From Tractidigestivibacter sp050946515 (GTDB lineage Bacteria > Actinomycetota > Coriobacteriia > Coriobacteriales > Atopobiaceae): a stretch of 64,000 nt of DNA. The DNA lies in NCBI RefSeq assembly GCF_050946515.1, contig NZ_JBMNUX010000009.1:1-64000 (forward strand), in the 5' to 3' direction. Positions 58,126 through 64,000 of this stretch are shown one piece after another. Within the stretch, counting starts at the first letter, position 1; each line of letters starts with the position of its first letter. The notes under the pieces were generated by a model. That model did no database searches, was not told the DNA's origin, and was given only the letters and a program-made list of their open reading frames with translations. A program made the translations under genes and the position numbers.

Positions 58126-58320
58126 ATGGACGACTTCTTCACGTGGCTCTTTAACGATCGCACCGGCGTTGTGTGTCTCATCGTTGGCGGCATCCTCATC
58201 TGCCTGCTCATTTCGTTCATTCTCGAGCGCAAGACGCGCAAGATTTACTACAACCACGAGAAGAGCGATGACGACTGGGACCTCTTTGACGACGACGAGG
58301 ACGAAGACTCCAGCAAGTAG
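58126..58320 (+). CDS. Small membrane protein with acidic tail
   Basis: A 64-residue protein: one strong membrane helix (GVVCLIVGGILICLLISFIL) then a basic stretch (ERKTRKIYY) and a highly acidic tail (SDDDWDLFDDDEDEDSSK). AAGGAGG precedes the ATG. It is not recognised; the positive-inside rule suggests the acidic tail faces the cytoplasm. Divergent from serS. Confidence 0.65.
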   Translation: MDDFFTWLFNDRTGVVCLIVGGILICLLISFILERKTRKIYYNHEKSDDDWDLFDDDEDEDSSK

Positions 58321-58377
58321 CCACCACCGAGCGGGCCGCTCGCTTATGAACTCGCTCCCCGAAAGGGCTTTGATATG

Positions 58378-58407
58378 AAAAAAGGTTCCCAGCAATTAGT
58401 GGGAACC
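58378..58407 (-). terminator. Terminator of tRNA-Leu(CAG)
   Basis: GGTTCCCA (58384-58391) pairs with TGGGAACC (58400-58407); on the minus strand the stem is followed by a run of six T. Confidence 0.8.
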
Positions 58408-58419
58408 CTCAGAGCTCAA

Positions 58420-58506
58420 TGGTGCGGGCGAAAGGACTTGAACCTTCATGAGATTGCTCTCATACGGACCTGAACCGTACGCGTCTGCCAATTCCGCCAC
58501 GCCCGC
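58420..58506 (-). tRNA. tRNA-Leu(CAG)
   Basis: On the minus strand acceptor GCGGGCG pairs with CGCCCGC; A discriminator and encoded CCA. The anticodon loop reads TTCAGGT, giving CAG; a long variable arm is present. 87 nt. Confidence 0.95.
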
Positions 58507-58688
58507 GTGTTGTATAAATGTAACGCAATTCTCGACCTTTGCAAACGAGAATTTCCAACTCTTGGTAGGAATCTTATCTAGATTCGTAAGCAATTCGTGC
58601 AGTGCTATGCGCCTATACACATCGCGTTAGAATCAGACCTGTCGTCACGGCAGACGAAAACACACCTAAAAACGCCCAAGGAGCCGCC

Positions 58689-60473
58689 GTGGGAAGCACC
58701 GAATCCACGAATACCGTTGTTAGGCCTTCGCCAGAGGGCTCTTCTGGCGTGCCCAACGAGGTTCTCCTTGGTCGCTATCGCGTGCTTGCGAGACGCGGCA
58801 CCGGCGGGTTTGGGGCTGTCTGCACCTGCTGGGACACACGCCTTCAGCGTCGCGTCGCAATAAAGCGCATTCCCGTGCTTTCTGGCGCTGAGCTGCGAGG
58901 CATGTCCACCTCGACAGTCGAAGAAGCGCTTGCCGAGGCGAGGACCGCGTGCCTGCTTGCCCACCCAAACATAGTGACGGTCTACGACTTTGAGACAGAC
59001 GGCTCATATGCCTATATCGTAATGGAGTACGTCGACGGGCTGAACCTTTCCGAGCTCCTTGCCCGCGTGGAGGGCGGCGTATTGACCCATGACGAGTGCG
59101 CCCACCTAGTGAAATCCGTCTCAGAGGCCCTGTCCTACGCACACGAAAACGGGGTTCTCCATCTGGACATCAAGCCCACCAACATCATGATTGACCGTCA
59201 GGGCACCGTGAAGCTGACCGATTTTGGCATGGCAACGCTCGCTTCAGCCGCAGGGTACGGCGGCGCTCGCGGAGGAACCGTGGGCTATATGCCGCCCGAG
59301 CAGATCCAAGGGCTAATGGTTGATGAGCGCGCCGACGTCTTCTCGTTGGCCGTTGTCACCTGGCAGGCGCTCACGGGAAAGGACCCCTTTGCGGCGGGCT
59401 CGGCCAAAGACTCGCTTGACGTTATTGCACGAGGCCCCAAGCCCCCGCTCGCAAAGCTCGACCCCTCGCTTGGCCCTACAGCCATCGCGGCTATTGACCA
59501 GGCAATTCTTCCTGATGCGACCATGCGAGAGCCATCAATTGATGACTTTAGCTCCCGCGTGCTCGCTGACCTTGGCGATTCGACCGTAGGCGCAACATCG
59601 CTGCGCAACCTCATTGACCAGTCAGAGCAAGACGACCCAGAGGAACCCTGGGATGTTCGTCATTTGCCTGCATACGTGCGCTTCCCGTGGCTTTCCTCCG
59701 TGATTGAGCGCGCAATCTCGGCGATCTTCACGTTCTTGTTCATCAACCAAACGCTTTCCGCTTCCGCGCTTAACCAAGACACGTTTTCGCTGGCAGCTGC
59801 CTTGATTTCAGCGGGAGTCTGTGCGTTCTGGCCACCCAGCGGGTCGGTTTTTGCCATCATCGCTCTTGTCGCATCCGTAGCAACAACGACAATCACCAAC
59901 GCATCGTTCCCGCTCGCCCTTGTTCTGGGCGTGGGCTTGTTTGCATGGTGGCTCAACGTTGGCCGACAAGATTTTGTCGCCTCTGGAGCACTATTGGCCC
60001 CAAGCGTGACCTTGTGCCCCGCGGCCGGCGTAGCTCTTGCTGGCTACGGCATGGATCCACTCCCCGCAGCCATAACGGGAGGGGTTGGCGCGCTTTTCTC
60101 GCTTGTCTATGACGTGTCCATTGAAAGCGCGATGTCAGCGCAAGCCATTGCGTATAACCTGGCGCCCCTTCTGGCTAGCGCCTCAACATGGGTTGTCATT
60201 GGGTTCTGCGCGCTCGGGGCGGGCGTCGCCTCGTCAATCGCCATGCGAGGAAGCGTTGCCTCGGGCCTCGTTGGACAGGGCGTGGGCTTTACTCTGGCAA
60301 TTTTGGGTTTGGTCTGGTCGTCGCAGATGGAAAATGGCTGGGTTTGGACCAGCACCCTTAGTGGAAGCTGCGCCATTGCGGTACTCTTGAGTGTGACTTT
60401 GTGCATTGAGACTGTCCTGAGAGGCCCTCTCGATGGCGATCAGGAAAGTGAGGATTCATATGAGCTTTCTTAG
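58689..60473 (+). CDS. Membrane Ser/Thr protein kinase of the cell-wall cluster
   Basis: A 594-residue Hanks-type kinase in the place of PknA/PknB. Residues 27-45 form the glycine loop (GRYRVLARRGTGGFGAV), Lys59 is the ATP lysine (VAIKRI), Asp160 in HLDIKPTN is the catalytic base and DFG is at 178-180. Leu replaces the usual Arg before Asp160, so it is a non-RD kinase. The C-terminal ~220 residues hold about eight membrane helices instead of PASTA domains. The GTG at 58689 has AAGGAG at 5 nt; the ATG at 58602 is unlikely. Its end overlaps fhaA by 14 bp. Confidence 0.88.
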   Translation: MGSTESTNTVVRPSPEGSSGVPNEVLLGRYRVLARRGTGGFGAVCTCWDTRLQRRVAIKRIPVLSGAELRGMSTSTVEEALAEARTACLLAHPNIVTVYDFETDGSYAYIVMEYVDGLNLSELLARVEGGVLTHDECAHLVKSVSEALSYAHENGVLHLDIKPTNIMIDRQGTVKLTDFGMATLASAAGYGGARGGTVGYMPPEQIQGLMVDERADVFSLAVVTWQALTGKDPFAAGSAKDSLDVIARGPKPPLAKLDPSLGPTAIAAIDQAILPDATMREPSIDDFSSRVLADLGDSTVGATSLRNLIDQSEQDDPEEPWDVRHLPAYVRFPWLSSVIERAISAIFTFLFINQTLSASALNQDTFSLAAALISAGVCAFWPPSGSVFAIIALVASVATTTITNASFPLALVLGVGLFAWWLNVGRQDFVASGALLAPSVTLCPAAGVALAGYGMDPLPAAITGGVGALFSLVYDVSIESAMSAQAIAYNLAPLLASASTWVVIGFCALGAGVASSIAMRGSVASGLVGQGVGFTLAILGLVWSSQMENGWVWTSTLSGSCAIAVLLSVTLCIETVLRGPLDGDQESEDSYELS

Positions 60474-61638
60474 CGACTTCGAGGATCGCATCTCGTCTGT
60501 GTTTGACTCTGCGCCGCAGGGCTACACGGCGCCCTTTTCGTTTAAGAAGCTAGCAAAGCGTGCAGCACGCGAGATGGAAAACGAAACCTATGAGATAGAC
60601 GGCGTTGACACCGCTCCGGCGCTTTATACGGTGCTCGTCTCCTCAGAAGATGACGCCCTCATGCGGCCCCTCTATGAGCAGATTACGTACGAGACGTCTG
60701 AGTTTGTAACCGCCTCGGCAAACAAGAAGGGCTACGCCTTCGTTGGCAAGCCTCTTGTGCGTTTTATGGTCGACCAGACCCTGAAGCCGGGAAAGTTCGA
60801 GGTATTTGCCGAGAATGTCGACTCGCGCACGCTCGAGCGGCTTCGCCGAGAAGAGCGCGCCTTCATGGGCGGAAACTCCCTTGTAGGCGGCGCAGCGTCA
60901 TCAGGCTCCAGTGCAAAGCACAGTCCTGCTCCGGCGGTATCTACGCCCATCCCCACGCGTCAGCCCGCAGCCCCCGCCGCATCTCCCTCCGCAACCGGAG
61001 GAACCGACGCCGGCCTTGACGTGATGCCCGCAGAGTATATGGACGCCGTTCCCGCCGTCATTCCGGCCGTCTCTTCACCCTCTTCGTCCACGCCGATGCC
61101 CGTCCCCTACATCGACGACATCCGCACGCAGGACGCTCAGTCGCCTAGCCCCATCCGCACCTCCACGCCCAATGCCTCCCCCGCTCCGCGCGCTGCGGTC
61201 AACCAGCCTATGCAGGAGGTTCAACCTCAGCAGCCACTTCAGCAGGCTCAGCCGCAGCCCCAGCAGCAGGTTCAGCCTCAGGAGGTGCCCGCCACCTTGC
61301 GCCGCGCAACACCACAGGACGGCGCACACGCCGCTATGGCGCAGGCGCCCCAAGCAACCTGCATGCTCATTGACCGTCAAAACGGTCGCACATACACAGC
61401 AAAGGCGCCCAGCAGCGTCATCGGCCGCGAGCGCTCTCAGTGCAACATCATTCTGCGAGACCCCAACGTCTCTCGCCGTCATGCTGAGCTTACCTATGAC
61501 GGTCGCGATTGGCATATTCTTGACCTCAACTCGACCAACGGCACGCTCGTGAACGATATCGATGTCGACGAGTGCATCCTTCGCGACGGAGACCTGATAA
61601 CCGTTGGGCTCGTGAACCTCGAGTTCAGGGAGAACTAG
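60460..61638 (+). CDS. fhaA: FhaA: DUF3662 and FHA-domain protein
   Basis: A 393-residue protein with the N-terminal FhaA domain (FLSDFEDRISSVFDSA), a long Pro/Gln/Ala-rich linker and a C-terminal FHA domain (SSVIGRERSQCNIILRDPNV, SRRHAELTYD, DLNSTNGTLVND) that binds phosphothreonine. In mycobacteria FhaA connects kinase signalling to peptidoglycan synthesis through MviN/MurJ. The ATG at 60460 has GTGAGGA and overlaps the kinase gene. Confidence 0.93.
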   Translation: MSFLSDFEDRISSVFDSAPQGYTAPFSFKKLAKRAAREMENETYEIDGVDTAPALYTVLVSSEDDALMRPLYEQITYETSEFVTASANKKGYAFVGKPLVRFMVDQTLKPGKFEVFAENVDSRTLERLRREERAFMGGNSLVGGAASSGSSAKHSPAPAVSTPIPTRQPAAPAASPSATGGTDAGLDVMPAEYMDAVPAVIPAVSSPSSSTPMPVPYIDDIRTQDAQSPSPIRTSTPNASPAPRAAVNQPMQEVQPQQPLQQAQPQPQQQVQPQEVPATLRRATPQDGAHAAMAQAPQATCMLIDRQNGRTYTAKAPSSVIGRERSQCNIILRDPNVSRRHAELTYDGRDWHILDLNSTNGTLVNDIDVDECILRDGDLITVGLVNLEFREN

Positions 61639-61641
61639 GCC

Positions 61642-62055
61642 ATGATTGACCTCATTCTGTTTGCGGGGCGCATTCTTCTCGTCGTGCTCCTCTATGTGTT
61701 CCTCTTTGCGGCCATGCGCACGGGCATCGGCCTTGTAAAGGGACAGCGAAAGGACACTGCCATTTGGTCGGTGGACGTCGAGAAGGGCAACCGCGAGCTC
61801 AGAGGTCTGCACGTCGACATCCTAGGGCCTGTTGTGGTTGGTCGCTCGCCTTCGTCAGATATTGTGATCGACGAGCCTTACGTCTCAGCAACGCACGCGC
61901 GCTTCACCATCCAAGGCCCAGCGCTCGTGCTGGAAGACCTTAACTCCACCAATGGGACCATGGTCAACGGTCATCCCATCGACCAGCCCGTTACCTTGCG
62001 AGACGCGGACGAGGTGCAGGTTGGCGACACGATTATGCGTGTGAGCCGTCAATAA
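61642..62055 (+). CDS. fhaB: FhaB/FipA: membrane FHA-domain protein
   Basis: A 137-residue protein: an N-terminal membrane helix (LILFAGRILLVVLLYVFLFA) and an FHA domain (VVVGRSPSSDIVIDEPYV, SATHARF, LEDLNSTNGTMVNG). Known as FipA/FhaB in mycobacteria, where it acts in cell division after phosphorylation by the adjacent kinase. It starts 3 bp after fhaA, and its stop overlaps the phosphatase start (TAATG). Confidence 0.93.
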   Translation: MIDLILFAGRILLVVLLYVFLFAAMRTGIGLVKGQRKDTAIWSVDVEKGNRELRGLHVDILGPVVVGRSPSSDIVIDEPYVSATHARFTIQGPALVLEDLNSTNGTMVNGHPIDQPVTLRDADEVQVGDTIMRVSRQ

Positions 62056-63467
62056 TGGCCGCTGAAGACACAGAAGGCCTGGGCCTCGCCGCCCAGAAGA
62101 CACCCTCGGTACCTGAGGTTCCTCAGACGCCCGAGGCAACCGAAGCCCCCGCCGCGAACGGTGGAGACTCGTCATCTGAGCTTGAAGACACCGCCCCTAC
62201 CCCCGCCACCCCCGTCAACGCCCCCGGCAGGGCCGAGATTCCCGTTGAGGGTCGCGCGGGCGCAGACACAACCAATGGCTCGAACTCATTCATCTCGTGG
62301 GGGGCTCGCTCAGACGTTGGCCTTGTCCGCAGCCATAATGAAGACTCCTTCTTGGTCCGCCCTCCCTGCTTTGCAGTGTGCGACGGCATGGGAGGCCATG
62401 CCGCCGGCGAGGTGGCGAGCGCCATCGCCGTACAGACCATTGGCGACAAGGCCCCAGCAACGGCGGACGACACTCTCTTGGGCGTCGCCGTTGAGGAAGC
62501 GAACGCCGCAGTCATCGAGGGCGCCGAGTCCGGAAAAGGCAAGCCCGGGATGGGCTGCACCGCGTCCGTTGCGCTCATCGAGGGCAACCGCCTTGCCGTG
62601 GCACACGTTGGTGATTCTCGCATTTACCTGCTCCACGCTGGCACGCTCGTGCGTGTAACGCGCGACCATTCGTACGTCGAGGAGCTCGTCGACGCCGGCC
62701 AGATTACCGCCGACGAGGCACGCGTGCACCCATCGCGCTCCATCATTACCCGCGCGCTAGGCTCTGACCCAGATATGTATGCCGACCACTTCTCGCTCGA
62801 CGTCAGCACCGGCGACCGCCTGATCATCTGCTCGGACGGGCTTTCCAGCATGGTGCCCGACGACCAGATAGAGACGCTTGCGATCTCTAGCGTCACGCCG
62901 CAGCAGGCTGCTGACAACCTTGTCTCTGCGGCCCTCACCGCAGGCGGCGCAGATAACGTCACCGTAATTGTCGTCGACGTCATAAACGATGGCGTGGCCG
63001 ACGCCAACCGCAAGCGCTTCGCAAAACGCGCAGCAAAGCTCTTCATCGGCATCATAGCGACCATAATCGCCGTTTTCGCAATTCTATTTCTCGTTGCCTC
63101 CAACTTCTGGTATCTGGGGGCAAATGGCGACACCGTAGGCGTCTACCAGGGCATTTCCGGCAGCTTCCTCGGATTGAGCTTCTCGCAGCTCGTGGAGACA
63201 ACGGCGGTCGAGATCAGCGACCTTCCGTCTTCTGTGCAGACTCAGCTCACTACGGATGGTATCAGCGTTGACAGCGAGGAGGAGGCCCTTGCGACCGTAG
63301 AGTCTTACCGCCAGCAAATTGACGAGGAGAAGACCCGCGCCGCCCAAAAGGCGACAGAAGTTGCCGCGGAAGGCGGGTCTGGCGCTACGGCCGAAAGCGA
63401 GAGCACCACAAGCAGCGATGCCACCAGCAGCAACGACACGACAACAACCACCGAAGGAGGCGAATAG
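62055..63467 (+). CDS. pstP: PstP-like PP2C Ser/Thr phosphatase
   Basis: A 470-residue phosphatase that reverses the kinase. Metal-binding motifs RSHNEDSF, CDGMGGHAAGE, GDSRIYLL and GGADNVTVIVV match the PP2C family. A Pro/Ala/Thr-rich N-terminal extension of ~75 residues precedes the domain. A C-terminal helix (FIGIIATIIAVFAILFLVAS) and a Thr/Ser-rich outer tail follow. It overlaps fhaB by one base and is followed by the FtsW/RodA gene. Confidence 0.94.
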   Translation: MAAEDTEGLGLAAQKTPSVPEVPQTPEATEAPAANGGDSSSELEDTAPTPATPVNAPGRAEIPVEGRAGADTTNGSNSFISWGARSDVGLVRSHNEDSFLVRPPCFAVCDGMGGHAAGEVASAIAVQTIGDKAPATADDTLLGVAVEEANAAVIEGAESGKGKPGMGCTASVALIEGNRLAVAHVGDSRIYLLHAGTLVRVTRDHSYVEELVDAGQITADEARVHPSRSIITRALGSDPDMYADHFSLDVSTGDRLIICSDGLSSMVPDDQIETLAISSVTPQQAADNLVSAALTAGGADNVTVIVVDVINDGVADANRKRFAKRAAKLFIGIIATIIAVFAILFLVASNFWYLGANGDTVGVYQGISGSFLGLSFSQLVETTAVEISDLPSSVQTQLTTDGISVDSEEEALATVESYRQQIDEEKTRAAQKATEVAAEGGSGATAESESTTSSDATSSNDTTTTTEGGE

Positions 63468-63469
63468 CC

Positions 63470-64000
63470 GTGGCAAAGGAACTCTTCCATGCAGGTAGCC
63501 GAAGGAACACCGAGCTCTTGTTCTTGGTTCTGGCAGCTATTCCTGTCCTGCTTCTCTATGCGATGTACGTCGCCGACACGAACACTGATGTAACGCTGAG
63601 CACGCTCGCCGTGCCCATTGGACTCTTTGCGGCATTCGCCATCGCCCACATTGCGATACGGCTGCTTGCCCCAGACGCCGACCCCATGATCTTGCCCGTC
63701 GTGTTCTTGCTTTCGGGCATTGGCATCACGTTTGTCACGAGGCTTGCCCCTGACTTGGCAACGAACCAGGTAATTTGGCTATTCGTCTCGGTTGCTGCCA
63801 TGGTGGCCACGCTTTTTATTGTTAAGGATCTGGACAAGCTTGCCGACTATAAGTACACGATTGGTTTCGTAGGCGTCATCCTGCTGCTCCTGCCCATGAT
63901 CATTGGCACCGAGAAGAACGGAAGCAAGCTGTGGATCACGTTTGGCAGCTTCTCGTTCCAGCCGGGCGAGCTTGCAAAAATCCTGATTGTTCTGTTCTTG
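63470..64000 (+). CDS. FtsW/RodA-family peptidoglycan polymerase (truncated by window edge)
   Basis: The first 177 residues of a SEDS-family glycosyltransferase that polymerises lipid II. Several membrane helices are seen (LLFLVLAAIPVLLLYAMYV, VIWLFVSVAAMVATLFIV) and the SEDS motif GSKLWITFGSFSFQPGELAK just before the edge. GTG start 63470 has GAAGGAGG 9 nt upstream, inside the phosphatase end. In other actinobacteria a PBP gene (pbpA) and pknA/pknB usually follow. Confidence 0.9.
   Translation, partial: MAKELFHAGSRRNTELLFLVLAAIPVLLLYAMYVADTNTDVTLSTLAVPIGLFAAFAIAHIAIRLLAPDADPMILPVVFLLSGIGITFVTRLAPDLATNQVIWLFVSVAAMVATLFIVKDLDKLADYKYTIGFVGVILLLLPMIIGTEKNGSKLWITFGSFSFQPGELAKILIVLFL

Overview
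The window reads as chromosomal DNA of a moderately GC-rich anaerobic actinobacterium, most likely class Coriobacteriia (an Olsenella/Atopobium-type organism). The basis is a dnaK-grpE-dnaJ-hspR cluster with a MerR-type HspR, a kinase/fhaA/fhaB/PP2C phosphatase/FtsW cell-wall cluster of actinobacterial type, a single-chain pyruvate:ferredoxin oxidoreductase, the start of a glycyl-radical-enzyme activase, Tat-type lipoproteins, and many GTG starts. The species call is an inference; no rRNA is present.

Layout. 1-2 kb: a GC-rich IS3-like element truncates a glycyl-radical activase, followed by short paired repeats. 2-13.3 kb: heat-shock genes clpB and dnaK-grpE-dnaJ-hspR (minus strand), interleaved with a CPBP protease, an SPFH protein, a membrane XRE protein and a MITE-like element. 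13.3-20.7 kb: a domain-swapped GH3 glycosidase with a small membrane partner, then an Agr-like LytTR two-component pair, a phosphoesterase and a pentapeptide protein. 20.8-24.2 kb: an accessory cassette of XRE protein, Ser/Thr kinase, second XRE protein, Ltp-repeat lipoprotein and small membrane protein, behind its own promoter and a large dyad. This is the best candidate for an undescribed system. 24.2-26.8 kb: a MetA acyltransferase and a DEAD-box helicase.

26.9-37.4 kb: a Ugp-like ABC transporter operon with two paralogous binding proteins around a metallophosphoesterase, a divergent DeoR regulator, and a catabolic trio (zinc dehydrogenase, Gfo/Idh oxidoreductase, DeoC aldolase). 37.5-48 kb: housekeeping genes (RlmI-like methyltransferase, TadA, LemA, Pgi, thioredoxin, PAP2 phosphatase) and a glycosyltransferase/LytS/LytR/phosphoesterase operon. 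48-58 kb: pyruvate:ferredoxin oxidoreductase, GluQ-type synthetase, patatin phospholipase, SerS and three small or unrecognised proteins. 58.6-64 kb: the cell-wall signalling cluster, running off the window edge inside FtsW/RodA.

Four tRNAs are present: Ser(TGA), Ser(GCT), Arg(ACG) and Leu(CAG). SerS charges the two serine tRNAs, and TadA converts A34 of tRNA-Arg(ACG) to inosine, so enzymes and substrates are encoded together. No rRNA, CRISPR array or prophage module was seen. Functional calls rest on motifs read by eye; no database search was run.
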